Of a DNA stretch of 64,000 nucleotides, positions 45,125 to 54,621 are shown piece by piece. The notes under the pieces were generated by a model, which was not told where the DNA came from, made no database searches, and saw only the letters and a list, made by a program, of their open reading frames with translations. Numbering within the stretch: position 1 is the first letter of the stretch; every line of letters begins with the position of its first letter. The translations under genes and the position numbers were made by a program. Origin of the DNA: Holophagae bacterium (GTDB taxonomy: Bacteria > Acidobacteriota > Holophagae > Acanthopleuribacterales > Acanthopleuribacteraceae); the NCBI GenBank assembly GCA_030429565.1, contig JAUIFE010000015.1, positions 62,001 through 126,000 on the forward strand, read 5' to 3'.

Positions 45125-46306
45125 TTAGCAACCATCACAGTCGGGTGAAGCCGTCGGTACGGCAAGATCTCGTTGCCATGGTTCGCCCAGCATGCCTTCT
45201 TCACCCAACACACGAAACAAGGGCGAGCCGGGTGGAAGAACGATTAAACGCCCCTGCTTATCGAGTTGATAGCGCTTTCCGTCGAAAGGATTGCGCAGAT
45301 CGAGGTTGTCGACGGCCTGGCGGCGGTTTTCAAGATCATCGACGCCACCCGCTAAAGAAACACGCAACTGAATCACATCAAGCACCGCGATTTCAAGACC
45401 AATCAGTGCCGCTAAATTTTCGATGCGTGCCGCCACATAACGCACATCGTCGCCGCGGTGATAGCGCCCGATTTGCCAGGATGCATCAAGCGGAAAACGC
45501 GCCAATAAAGGCGCATCGGGTCGCCCCGGCTGCAGTTCATTATATAGATGGCGCAATTCAAACAAAAAATCGCGGGAGGTAAGTTCGTCTGAAAAAAGAC
45601 GTGGCGGCCAGGCGTCCTCTTCTTTGAGCAAAATAAGTTCGTAGGTGGCACAGTGAAGGAAAACGGCACCTTCGAAACGTTCGCGCAGGGCCGCGGTGGT
45701 TGGCAGCATCGCGGCAGCAGGATCCCGAGCCGACAAGTGAAAAGCATGCAGCTCATAGTACTTGATGCGCCATAACCAGGTACCGCTGAGCATATCTAAG
45801 CCGGGCCAGGCCAAAGTCAGACGGATGAGGTCATCGGCAACGACGAGACATCGTGTCAGCAGGGCGGGTCGCTCGGTGAGGGAAGCATAATAAGCGAGAT
45901 GCAAGACGGCTAAACCGATCGATTCCAAGTGATGGCCGTACCCACCCAGCACTTCGGCTTCGTGCAGGAGACCTGGTTCCAAGGTCACTCGGGGCGCAAC
46001 CTTAAGATGGTGCAACCGCGCACCAAAGGCCTGCTCCAGACGGTCAAAAAACGCTTCATAGCGCGAAATCTCGTCAAAGCGGCGGCTAAACAAATCCAGA
46101 TGGGCGCGCGGTAGGTTGTCCAATTCCAGCAAGGAGAAATCGATTAAGTCACCCAATAAGTCGGCTTGAGCCGGGCGCGGCGCCACCAGCGCTTTGGGCG
46201 CGATCGGTTGCAGATGCCGGGCAAAGCGCCAGTAGCGATGAGCAAAAAAAACACTCAGACTGACACCGACACCCAACACAATGATTAACAACAACTTATC
46301 TCGCAA
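45125..46306 (-). CDS. Hypothetical protein with an N-terminal membrane anchor
   Basis: A 393-residue protein with one membrane helix at residues 4-24 (KLLLIIVLGVGVSLSVFFAHRYW). A large helical, largely polar domain follows (for example LDLFSRRFDEISRYEAFFDRLEQAFGARL and LLTRCLVVADDLIRLTLAWPGL). The C-terminus has a beta-like NPFDGKRYQLDKQGRLIVLPPGSPL and ends DCDGC. The start is a TTG at 46306, since no ATG or GTG precedes the hydrophobic segment. Its ribosome site is weak. The family is not recognised. The divergent neighbour is a pilin-like gene. Confidence 0.65.
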   Translation of the reverse strand: MRDKLLLIIVLGVGVSLSVFFAHRYWRFARHLQPIAPKALVAPRPAQADLLGDLIDFSLLELDNLPRAHLDLFSRRFDEISRYEAFFDRLEQAFGARLHHLKVAPRVTLEPGLLHEAEVLGGYGHHLESIGLAVLHLAYYASLTERPALLTRCLVVADDLIRLTLAWPGLDMLSGTWLWRIKYYELHAFHLSARDPAAAMLPTTAALRERFEGAVFLHCATYELILLKEEDAWPPRLFSDELTSRDFLFELRHLYNELQPGRPDAPLLARFPLDASWQIGRYHRGDDVRYVAARIENLAALIGLEIAVLDVIQLRVSLAGGVDDLENRRQAVDNLDLRNPFDGKRYQLDKQGRLIVLPPGSPLFRVLGEEGMLGEPWQRDLAVPTASPDCDGC

Positions 46307-46414
46307 AACCCGGTACCTCGCGGTGATTAAAAGATAGAATTCACCATTTTTTTTGATTTTTTTTTAGCGGTTATCCTGTGCGAATGCGCTTAGAGGGTAA
46401 GGGCGCAATTAAAA

Positions 46415-46453
46415 GCCGTTTGGCTCAGCGCCGTCACCCCGGCCGTTTGGCTC
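46415..46453 (+). promoter_or_regulatory. Paired 12-bp direct repeats upstream of the pilin-like gene
   Basis: GCCGTTTGGCTC occurs at 46415-46426 and again at 46442-46453, 27 bp start to start. They lie 50-90 bp before the pilin-like gene, in a zone that also has long T runs (46347-46366). Paired sites on nearly the same face of the helix suggest an activator binding region. No known consensus was matched. Confidence 0.4.
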
Positions 46454-46506
46454 GGGAGAATAAAAAAATATCGCACTTCTTTTGATATCTGTAGGGGAAC
46501 TGAGAA

Positions 46507-47022
46507 ATGAAGCGTTTGAATTTGAAACCTGGATTTAGTTTAGTTGAGCTGATGGTCGTTGTCGCGATTATTGCTATTTTAACTGCAATTGCACTGCCAA
46601 TTTACTCCAACATGATTGCCAAAGCCAAAACCCAGCGCGCCATCGGCGCCGCCCAAAAATTTCGCGGAACACTGTCCGCATGGTTTGACATCAACGAAGG
46701 TTTTCGGAATATGACCTTCGACGCGAATACGGGCAAGATTCGGCTCACCAATGTCGACGGTATCACTGTCGTCATGGACTCAGACCTTCCAGCCGCAACG
46801 GGTTTATCATGGCGTCCCGAAGCCCTGAACGGCGCAACGAGCTCGACGTTCATTTTGAACTTTGATTTCGATAACGGCCATTGCATGCCGTGCTCCGGTC
46901 GCTGGTGCCTGACCTGTACCCCGAGCACAGGCGATTGCCGGTCACAGATTGAAATGACCGATCCAGACAGCCCGGCGCTGGCGTCATTGAGCCGCGGCGA
47001 AGACGCCTGCCCCGCGGGTTAA
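46507..47022 (+). CDS. Type IV pilin-like protein with a Cys-rich C-terminus
   Basis: A 171-residue prepilin. The leader ends in KPGFSLVELMVVVAIIAILTAIALP: cleavage after Gly by a prepilin peptidase would expose the methylated Phe, and Glu5 of the mature helix is present. The globular part is small. Its C-terminal 50 residues hold six cysteines (HCMPC, RWCLTC, GDC and DAC), far more than the usual single disulfide pair. It is monocistronic with a terminator straight after, and no pilus assembly genes are near. It could be a major pilin variant or a minor pseudopilin. Confidence 0.85.
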   Translation: MKRLNLKPGFSLVELMVVVAIIAILTAIALPIYSNMIAKAKTQRAIGAAQKFRGTLSAWFDINEGFRNMTFDANTGKIRLTNVDGITVVMDSDLPAATGLSWRPEALNGATSSTFILNFDFDNGHCMPCSGRWCLTCTPSTGDCRSQIEMTDPDSPALASLSRGEDACPAG

Positions 47023-47036
47023 TTTCCATCAAATAC

Positions 47037-47080
47037 AAACCCCCGCCACACCGAACGTGCATCGGTGGTGCGGGGGTTTT
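47037..47080 (+). terminator. Intrinsic terminator of the pilin-like gene
   Basis: AACCCCCGC with CACCG on one arm and CGGTG with GCGGGGGTT on the other form a long two-part stem. Its internal mismatch is CA/GT-like and its loop AACGTGCAT, followed by TTTTCTC. It lies 15 bp after the stop codon. Confidence 0.88.
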
Positions 47081-47214
47081 CTCATTGCAAGCCCCGCGTT
47101 GCGGGCTCGAAGCCGGCGAGCAGGCACCGGCAGTAGGCGAATGCTCAGGGCCCGCCGCCCACAGCCTGTAGCCCAACAACAGGTGGGAAAAGGGCTCGAT
47201 TTGCTTTACGGGTA

Positions 47215-47288
47215 CCTTCGTGTTTTTTCCAACTCATTTCGCGCCAACATTTTGTACGATGACAGCCCCCCGAATCGCACACTTTTGG
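47215..47288 (+). repeat. Partial MITE-like repeat (right half)
   Basis: The segment matches the right half of the fragment at 40594-40659 nearly base for base (GTGTTTTTTCCAAC, CATTTCGC, CGAATCGCACACTTT) and ends in TTTTGG. No convincing left terminus or flanking duplication was found. Confidence 0.6.
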
Positions 47289-47409
47289 TGGTAACCTATG
47301 GCTTTGACATCACGTAATTAGTCAAAGTACCATTTGAAGTTTTGATGCGGCTCGCGACCGTGATCAACTTTTGGAAACCATCCCCTTGAAGACCGTCACC
47401 CCATATACA

Positions 47410-50400
47410 ATGCCTCGGTGGCCCGCCGGCCGACAATGGCCGGTTTCAGCCCAAACGCGCTCGGTGCGTTTTTGGGGCTTGCTGTTCGCCGCCGTTTTCT
47501 GGGCAGGCGGGCTTGTGGCCCAAACGGATTTTCGTGGGCTGCCGTTTACCTTTGAGCAGGTCGGTGTCCAGCAAGGACTGGCTCAGGTCGGGATCCAGGA
47601 AGTGTTCCAGGATTCCTATGGTTTTTTATGGATCGCCACCCAAGAGGGCCTGCAGCGTTTTGACGGTTATGAGTTCACGGCTTACAAACACGAACCATTC
47701 GATACCCATTCACTGTCCGGCAATAACATTACCCATCTCGCCGAGGATCATCGCGGAGATCTGTGGATCATTGCCAGTGGCATGCTCAACCGCTTTGACC
47801 GCGAGGAAGACCGTTTTCACCACTACCCTTTGGCCCCGCCCGGTCAGGACGCCGTTGAAGTCATTACCTTGCTGGCCGACGGACCCAAGGCCAAGGCCGC
47901 CGAGCAGCGCGAAGTTTGGGTCGGCGCGCGCAGCAAAGGCGTGTTTCGCTACGATGTCGCGCGAGACCAATTCATTCATTTCCACAATCAACCGGGCGAT
48001 ACCGACAGCTTGAGCAGCAACTTGGTCACCCATCTTCATCGCGATCATCGAGGCCGGTTATGGGTCGCCACTTACGGCGGCGGCCTCAACAAGTTTGACC
48101 CTGCAACCCAACGGTTTGCACGCTTTTTCGACGACCCCACCTTTGACGTATTGTCGGTGGTCGGCTACCACAAAATCCCCAGCGCCGGCCGTCAAGCACC
48201 GATTTACGAACAAGACGATTACCTGTACATCATCACCCACGGCGGCGGCCTGATTCGCTTTAACCTCAACGACGAATCTTTTTTGCAGTACCGGCACATT
48301 CCCGATGAACCGCGAAGTTTGAGCAACAATGTCGTCTATGCCCTTTTCCCTTCGGGAGACGGCGGCTTGTGGTTGGCGACGGCGGCGGGAGGTCTCGACC
48401 ACTTCGACCCGCGCTCGGGCGGCTTTACCCACTACCGCCACGATCCCTACAACCCTTACGCCCTGCCACCCGGTGACATGAAAGACGCCGCCTTCATTCG
48501 CGACCGGCAAGGCCAAATTTGGATTGGCACCACCGGTCACGGCCTGCTTTATTACGATGCCCAGCGCGATTACTTCCGCAAGCTTTCGCTCGGCGGTCCC
48601 AACCAAAGTGTCGACACGGTCACCGCCCTTTTGGTCGACCGCGCCGAGGCCCTGTGGGTCGGCACCAAAAACAACGGCCTGTTTAAGCACAGCCGCTACC
48701 TACAGAAGTTTCGCGGTCACTGGCACAACCCCGAACTCTTTGACAGCTTACCCAACGACGCCGTCACTGCCATGGCACGACGCGGCGATCACGAACTCTG
48801 GGTCGGCACCACGCATTCGGGATTGGTGCGCTTCGACACCCGCCTCGGCACCGTCATGGAACGCTATCAACAGGACGAAAATGGTTTGCCCTCCAACCAT
48901 GTGCAGACGCTCATGCGCGAGGACGACGGCAAGTTATGGGTCGGTACCGACGCCGGTTTGGTGCAGCTCGATTCCTGGGAGGGTCGCTTCACGCGGTACT
49001 TCGAGAGCGCGGGTTTGGCATCAGAAGATATTCGCGCCGTCATGCGCGACGGCCAGAACCGCTTGTGGATCGGCACCCGTGGACCGCACCTGCACCTGCT
49101 TGACGAAGAAAGCGGGCGTTTCGATCTGTTCAACCTCGGCGAGGGTGGTTTTAGCACCGTAGAACGCGGTGCCTTGGTCGCCATGGCACAAGATCAGCAA
49201 CAACACCTGTGGATCGCCAATATGGGTTTCGGCTTGGTGCGTTTCATACCCGACAGCGAACAACAGCGGGTGTTTGCGCACCACCCCAATCAACCCGATT
49301 CGCTCAGCCACAACGACGTCAGCGATGTCCATGTCGATACACTGGGCAAGCTATGGGCGGCCACACGCGGCGGCGGCCTCAACCGCTACCACTTCGAAAC
49401 CGGAACTTTTGAGCATTTCACGATTAAGGACGGCCTGGCGGGCAACATTCTCTACGGCATTGCCGAGGATGCCGACGGCGTGCTCTGGCTGTGCAGCAAT
49501 CGCGGCCTGAGCGCATTTGATCCCAAACGAAATACAGCAACCAATTACGATGTCGGCGACGGCTTGCGACCCAACTCCTTGCCCGCCCACGGCTTCTTCT
49601 ACGACCCCAACGACACCGTCTATTTCGGCACAACCTCAGGCTTTAACTATTTCAACCCCAAAGACCTTAGTACCAACCCGCACGCACCGCCGCTGGTAAT
49701 TACCAACATTCAGGTGATGGGCGACCCGCTAAAAGCCCCCCACCTGCGCGATCAACTGACCCTCGAGTATCACGAGAACTTTTTGCGTTTTCAATTTTCG
49801 GCGCTGGATTACACCTACCCGGCCAAGAACCAGTATTACTACCGTCTCGAAGGCTTAGAAGACGATTGGGTACCGGCCGAGAAAAACCGCGAAGCCAATT
49901 ACTCCAACCTGGTGCCAGGCAACTACCGGTTCCGCGTGATCGGCGCCAATAACGACGGCATTTGGAATGAGAAAGGGGCGGCGATTGCAGTGCTGATTCG
50001 AGCACCTTGGTGGCAAAGTTGGTGGTTTTACAGTTTGGTCGCCCTGGCGGCGGCGTCCCTGATTTACTCGGCCTTTATCATGCAAAAACAGCGCTTGGAA
50101 GCCAAACAACAAGAAGCACTTATCGAGCTCGATCTGAAGCGAAAGACCGAAGAGTTAGACTACGCACGCAAGATTCAGTTGTCGATGCTGCCCGCGGGCA
50201 ACCTCGACACAGAGCGCTTGACGGCGGTTGGCGCGATGCGAACGGCCACCGAGGTCGGCGGTGACTTTTATGATTTCCAACTGCTCGACGACCATCGCCA
50301 CTGCATTGCCGTCGGCGACGCAACGGGCCACGGCTTCGCCGCCGGTTTGGTCGTCGGCATGACCAAGCTGGGCGCCACGATTTGGGCACAAACCCCACAA

Positions 50401-50901
50401 TCCCACGATCTAACCGAAGCGCTCCGTGAACTCAATTTAGGATTAAAGCGCTCGCTCACGGAAAAAACCATGGGCATGAGCCTGGGCATGATTTTATTAG
50501 ACGAACAAAGTGGTCGCACCCAACTGGCCTTTGCCGGCATGCCGCAGCCGTACCATTTTTGCGCCAAAAGCGGCACGCTCAAACCCCTGATCATGAAGGG
50601 CCCACCCCTGGGTTTCCTGGAAAAAATCCCGGTACAAACGATGGAAGTAGAGGTCGAACCAGGCGATTATTTGATCAGTTACAGCGATGGCTTCCCGGAA
50701 CGCTTCGACCCCAACAACAAGCTATGGGGCCAATCCCGTTTAGAAGACACCCTCGACCGTATTTGTAAGTTGGGCGGCCATCCGGAAAAAATCGCCGCGC
50801 AATTCTTCGCCGCCTGCGATGAATTTGCGGCGGGCCGAACCCACGACGACGATATGACCGTAGTTGTCATTCAAATGAAAGCCGATACGGCCACAACCTA
50901 G
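47410..50901 (+). CDS. Propeller sensor with SpoIIE-type phosphatase output
   Basis: A 1163-residue membrane sensor. After a signal sequence (FWGLLFAAVFWAGGLVAQ) come about fourteen two-component-regulator propeller repeats, marked by LWIATQEGLQRFD, LWVATYGGGLNKFDP and LWVGTDAGLVQLD. A Y_Y_Y domain follows (PPLVITNIQVMG and NQYYYRLEGLEDDWV), then one membrane helix (WWFYSLVALAAASLIYSAFIM) and a coiled coil. The cytoplasmic PP2C/SpoIIE phosphatase domain has ARKIQLSMLP, GGDFYDF, GDATGHGFAAGL and HDDDMTVVVI, keeping the metal-binding aspartates. RsbU-like dephosphorylation of an anti-anti-sigma factor is the expected output, but no such partner is nearby. Start at ATG 47410 is uncertain. TTG 47371 is possible. 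Confidence 0.88.
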   Translation: MPRWPAGRQWPVSAQTRSVRFWGLLFAAVFWAGGLVAQTDFRGLPFTFEQVGVQQGLAQVGIQEVFQDSYGFLWIATQEGLQRFDGYEFTAYKHEPFDTHSLSGNNITHLAEDHRGDLWIIASGMLNRFDREEDRFHHYPLAPPGQDAVEVITLLADGPKAKAAEQREVWVGARSKGVFRYDVARDQFIHFHNQPGDTDSLSSNLVTHLHRDHRGRLWVATYGGGLNKFDPATQRFARFFDDPTFDVLSVVGYHKIPSAGRQAPIYEQDDYLYIITHGGGLIRFNLNDESFLQYRHIPDEPRSLSNNVVYALFPSGDGGLWLATAAGGLDHFDPRSGGFTHYRHDPYNPYALPPGDMKDAAFIRDRQGQIWIGTTGHGLLYYDAQRDYFRKLSLGGPNQSVDTVTALLVDRAEALWVGTKNNGLFKHSRYLQKFRGHWHNPELFDSLPNDAVTAMARRGDHELWVGTTHSGLVRFDTRLGTVMERYQQDENGLPSNHVQTLMREDDGKLWVGTDAGLVQLDSWEGRFTRYFESAGLASEDIRAVMRDGQNRLWIGTRGPHLHLLDEESGRFDLFNLGEGGFSTVERGALVAMAQDQQQHLWIANMGFGLVRFIPDSEQQRVFAHHPNQPDSLSHNDVSDVHVDTLGKLWAATRGGGLNRYHFETGTFEHFTIKDGLAGNILYGIAEDADGVLWLCSNRGLSAFDPKRNTATNYDVGDGLRPNSLPAHGFFYDPNDTVYFGTTSGFNYFNPKDLSTNPHAPPLVITNIQVMGDPLKAPHLRDQLTLEYHENFLRFQFSALDYTYPAKNQYYYRLEGLEDDWVPAEKNREANYSNLVPGNYRFRVIGANNDGIWNEKGAAIAVLIRAPWWQSWWFYSLVALAAASLIYSAFIMQKQRLEAKQQEALIELDLKRKTEELDYARKIQLSMLPAGNLDTERLTAVGAMRTATEVGGDFYDFQLLDDHRHCIAVGDATGHGFAAGLVVGMTKLGATIWAQTPQSHDLTEALRELNLGLKRSLTEKTMGMSLGMILLDEQSGRTQLAFAGMPQPYHFCAKSGTLKPLIMKGPPLGFLEKIPVQTMEVEVEPGDYLISYSDGFPERFDPNNKLWGQSRLEDTLDRICKLGGHPEKIAAQFFAACDEFAAGRTHDDDMTVVVIQMKADTATT

Positions 50902-51173
50902 CGACGACTGAAACAGGCGGCGCCACCCATCGGGTTCGGTCGCGTCGGTCAAGGCGTCCATAAAGCAATGCGGTAAAGCCAAATTGCCGATCAGGCGCCC
51001 CAAACCAACACCCTTCAATACCGAAGGCGTCAGTCACAGCACAAGTCCAGGCAAACGCGGGGCGGATTGACTCAGCCCGCCCAAGACCGCGCTGGATTTG
51101 TAACACAAGTGTCACTTACACTTGAAACAGGGTACGGAACGGCCCTGGCTCAAACGCCCGACCGTTCGCGCCC

Positions 51174-53771
51174 CTAGTCTAAGTTAAGCAAATCAACGGT
51201 GGCGAGCTGCTGGTTGTCAGTGGAACCGACCAAACCAAAGGCCGTAAACTGGCGCGAGCCTTCCAACACCACGTGCGTGTAGGCGTTAGGCCCACCGACC
51301 AAGTCAGCGAGCAAGTGAACCTGCTTGCTGAAACGCGGGATGGCGACGGTCACGGGTGGACCGGCCACGCCTTTGTCGGTGTAAGGCGTTACCGTAACCT
51401 CGGTATCCAAGGCAAATGGGTTAACCAAAGCTAGACCCGTGTAGCCAGCGCGGGCCTGGGTCGCGTTAAACGCAACTGGCAACAGCTTGCGCCGCGAACC
51501 GGCCAAATTGCCGCGCACACGCGTGGCAACCGCTTTACTGTACTGACCCATGAGTAAAAACGAGAGAACGGGCACATCGGAAACCAGGTCCATGCGCTGG
51601 TAGGAACGCTCCGGCGTGCCGTTCAAGTAACTGGTCACCACATCAACCGACTTCTCGCCCGGCGCCAAGGCCATGGTGAAGGTATCAACGCGGTCGTTAT
51701 TTTCGTCGTAGAGATTGGCGGTCACGGCGGCAGACGTCTCGTTGGGATTGGTTAACACCAAACCGTTCCACCAATCGTGATCCCAACTGCCCAGGTGATC
51801 GAAGCGCCACTGAAGCGCGGGCTGAAGATCAAGTGGGGTAGAAACAAGCTGGGCCAGCTCATCGCGCCGCGAGAAAAACAGCAACCCGTTCCCGCCCTCG
51901 GGCGAGTTGGCGTTAATGCGGAACCAAGGTGTACGCACGGTATCTTTAATGAAGTTACCGTCGTCCAAGGTGGCGGTGCCGCCGGGGAAAAAGAACCCCG
52001 ACAAACGCTCTTCACCGTAACCCGGCATTTCTAAATAAAAGCTATTCTCCGGTGCCAAATTGCTGGCGACCACAAATGCTTTGACGTCCCAACTCAAACG
52101 GCTCGGCAAGTGGGCACCATAAAGCGTTTGGTGAGAATCCGTCACGCCACTGTAGATGTCGAGCATGGTGCCGTCGCGACTTTCGATCACGCCGGCGGCG
52201 CCGAGCGGTTGCAGCGAGAGGATTTCAACCCAACTCAGAACCCCGGCCGCCTCTTCCCCAAACAGGGAGGTCACGTCGAAAACTTTTTTACAGTGGGGTG
52301 GCAACGTCTCAACCGGGGCAACCTTCAGCAAGATGCCATGGCGGTTGTAAAACAGCATGGTCATTTCTACCGGCGCATTGTGGGGATTGGCGACATGGCC
52401 TTTAAACGACCATTCCGGTTCGTCAAAAGCGGTGTAAGGCAACACCTTGCGATGGAAGTTATCGTCACCGGGATACAGTTGAAACAAGGTATGGGACAAA
52501 GGACCCAGATGCGCGGATTCACTTTGCGTCACCACCGGATTGCTGTAAACGGCATGGGCCGACAGACGGATGGTTTCGAAGCGAAAATCGTGGTCGAGCT
52601 CAACCAGCATGCCGGTGAGCTTGAGCGTTTCGTAAACATCAAACACACCCGACTCAAGCACCAACTCATAACCGGCGAAGACCTCTTCATTCCACCAAAT
52701 GGGCAACACACGCCAGCTTGAATTGCCGGACGAGGTGACGGTCAAGTCGGTTGGTTGCCAACGGAACTGACGGCTCGGGTTGAGACGGGTAATCGATTGG
52801 GGTTCACCCTCAGCGTAGGCTTTCCCACTGAACTCGGGCAAAGTCACAAACAAACGGGTGCCGTCGCGCCATTCGAAATCGCTGCTATTGGTGAGGAACA
52901 GCTCGGGAACTTGTAACCCATAGGTCCGTGCCCGCAGCAGGTCAAACCGCGTCAGCGGTCGATCCATCACGACGGTGTCATAGGATTCGGGATCGTTGTG
53001 AAATTCCATACAGGGCACGTAGGCCTCACCGCGCGCAACAACCACATCATCAGAGAAACTGACACTGAGGGAACCGCCGAGAAAAATGCCGTCGGTGGTT
53101 TCAACACCGAGGGTGTCGCTGTCCACGGCAATAAAATCAAGGCGTTCAAGGGTGCCGACACGGAAGGACGAGGTTTGGCGATAGTCGGCAAACATGGAGG
53201 TGTCGGCAAGGTAACCCGAATCGGCGCGTTCATTGCCACCGGAAGGGGTGTTGGCGCCGTCGCGAATCGATTGACTGCCGCGCAGCCCCAGTGAAACCCC
53301 GACGGGTTGATCCGGCGAAGGCGCGACACCGATATTGTTGGTCGCAACCCAAGTCGAGCTGGAGCGATTAATGCGCAGCCAACCCTCGCGCTCGCCTTCA
53401 ATCAAACGAACGAGCTGAACAGCGTCGGCCGGTAAACCGGGGTTAATCGCGGTTGATTGGGTCACCGGAAAAATGGCGATATTCACCGGAGCGTGGTTGG
53501 CGGGATGGCGCATGTCGACCACCGTTTTGCTCCAACCGCGCGAGTGCAAGGTGCGAAAACGAATGTAAAGGGGATTGGAAGGTGACGCATCGGAAAAGGC
53601 GTCATTGTCGACCTTAAGCGTAAAGGAACCCAGCAATTGGAAATCTTGCTCGTGACTAACCAGAGAAACCTGGGTCGATATATCGATAGCCAATGCTGAA
53701 ACCGAAAAATACCAAGTCGATAACAATAATAAGAGGGGTTTAATCGGAACGGAAAACGAGCGTGGGATCAT
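51174..53771 (-). CDS. Large exported protein of unknown family
   Basis: An 865-residue protein with a signal peptide (IKPLLLLLSTWYFSVSALA) and no further membrane segment, so probably secreted or surface located. The sequence is beta-rich throughout. The last 230 residues contain repeating immunoglobulin-like strands: NGLVLTNPNETSAAVTANLYDENND, then YTGLALVNPFALDTEVTVTPYTDKG. These match the general style of C-terminal domains in secreted acidobacterial proteins. No catalytic motif is visible. ATG 53771 follows CGGAG. The longer frame starts at 53795 without a ribosome site. It is monocistronic. Confidence 0.75.
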   Translation of the reverse strand: MIPRSFSVPIKPLLLLLSTWYFSVSALAIDISTQVSLVSHEQDFQLLGSFTLKVDNDAFSDASPSNPLYIRFRTLHSRGWSKTVVDMRHPANHAPVNIAIFPVTQSTAINPGLPADAVQLVRLIEGEREGWLRINRSSSTWVATNNIGVAPSPDQPVGVSLGLRGSQSIRDGANTPSGGNERADSGYLADTSMFADYRQTSSFRVGTLERLDFIAVDSDTLGVETTDGIFLGGSLSVSFSDDVVVARGEAYVPCMEFHNDPESYDTVVMDRPLTRFDLLRARTYGLQVPELFLTNSSDFEWRDGTRLFVTLPEFSGKAYAEGEPQSITRLNPSRQFRWQPTDLTVTSSGNSSWRVLPIWWNEEVFAGYELVLESGVFDVYETLKLTGMLVELDHDFRFETIRLSAHAVYSNPVVTQSESAHLGPLSHTLFQLYPGDDNFHRKVLPYTAFDEPEWSFKGHVANPHNAPVEMTMLFYNRHGILLKVAPVETLPPHCKKVFDVTSLFGEEAAGVLSWVEILSLQPLGAAGVIESRDGTMLDIYSGVTDSHQTLYGAHLPSRLSWDVKAFVVASNLAPENSFYLEMPGYGEERLSGFFFPGGTATLDDGNFIKDTVRTPWFRINANSPEGGNGLLFFSRRDELAQLVSTPLDLQPALQWRFDHLGSWDHDWWNGLVLTNPNETSAAVTANLYDENNDRVDTFTMALAPGEKSVDVVTSYLNGTPERSYQRMDLVSDVPVLSFLLMGQYSKAVATRVRGNLAGSRRKLLPVAFNATQARAGYTGLALVNPFALDTEVTVTPYTDKGVAGPPVTVAIPRFSKQVHLLADLVGGPNAYTHVVLEGSRQFTAFGLVGSTDNQQLATVDLLNLD

Positions 53772-53933
53772 AAGGAACGACTCCGTGTAAGGCATCTCGC
53801 GCCAAGTAATAGCAAATCCCTTACCAAGTCACCAAAAGCCTGAAACGGCGGGCCTTGCGCAGGTTCATCCGCGCCAAAGGCACAACTGTCTCACGGCGGC
53901 GGATGATTGTAGTCCCGGGCAGAGACAGGGCGC

Positions 53934-54284
53934 ATGCGCAACACCAAAAAACGTGGTAAGCTGCGTCGAAAACGAGCGAGAGGAAGTGGCCCGGTGCGCG
54001 ACAGACGACTCAAAAAGATGACCTCGATTGGGGAAATCACCGAAATGTTGGTGAAACAAGACCGGTTACCGGGTGTGAGAAAACAGAGCCTGATTCAGCC
54101 CAAAGTGATGTTTGGTAACTTGGTGGGTTCGCAAATTTCAGGCATGCACCGCGAAGGCGCGATTTTGGTGCTGCATGTAAAGGAACCACTGTGGCAAAAA
54201 CAGTTATTGGGGCAGAGAAGCGAATTATTACAAAAAGCACGCATTTTTGACCCGAATTTTATAGGCATCAAAATAGAAAACTAG
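53934..54284 (+). CDS. DciA-like (DUF721) protein
   Basis: A 116-residue protein. A basic N-terminus (RNTKKRGKLRRKRARG) precedes a DUF721/DciA-type domain: IGEITEMLVKQDRLPG, FGNLVGSQISGMHREGAILVLHVKEPLWQKQLLGQRSELLQKA. The G.L.V.V..P.W..QL pattern is the family signature. DciA proteins assist loading of the replicative helicase in bacteria that lack DnaC. Whether this short copy does so is inferred. The ribosome site is weak, and ATG 54018 (MTSIGEITEML) is an alternative that drops the basic tail. Confidence 0.72.
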   Translation: MRNTKKRGKLRRKRARGSGPVRDRRLKKMTSIGEITEMLVKQDRLPGVRKQSLIQPKVMFGNLVGSQISGMHREGAILVLHVKEPLWQKQLLGQRSELLQKARIFDPNFIGIKIEN

Positions 54285-54621
54285 ACAAAGAGCTGTCAAG
54301 AGCGAGTCACCTGCGTCAAAGCCACGGAAACAAAGGCTTTTTGCCTGATCTCACCACTTTTTATTTAATTTTGCAGCGAGGCCGCCGATAAGGGTGGTAG
54401 TCGCAAAAATCCCCATCGACATGCTTGTGCAATTTAGCAACACAATTGGAAAAGAATTGTGCAGGTCGCTCACAGTGTTGTGTTTTTTTTGATTAAAAAG
54501 CACGTCACAAGCTCTTGAAGTGTTGACAATTCTAAACTTGGTAACTATTTTAATGAGAGTAACCTAGAGAATTCGCTCAGCCATCAAGCGCACCATACAA
54601 AGAAAGAGGAGCCGGATAGCC
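54285..54621. other. Upstream region of the HU gene
   Basis: This 337-bp A+T-rich region contains the HU promoter (listed separately) and T/A runs at 54480-54500. No gene, repeat copy or terminator for the DciA-like gene was identified. Confidence 0.5.
54523..54551 (+). promoter_or_regulatory. Promoter of the HU-like gene
   Basis: A perfect -35 TTGACA (54523-54528) and a -10-like TATTTT (54546-54551) are separated by 17 bp in an A+T-rich stretch. This places the transcription start about 65 bp before the HU start codon. Confidence 0.7.

Larger units (their letters stand above)
47023..47409. other. Intergenic region after the pilin gene
   Basis: This 387-bp gap contains the pilin terminator and, at about 47215-47288, the right half of a MITE-like element: TTTTTTCCAACTCATTTCGC, then GCCAACATTTTG and CGAATCGCACACTTTTGG. 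The left end is eroded. No clear promoter for the propeller-phosphatase gene was placed. Confidence 0.5.
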
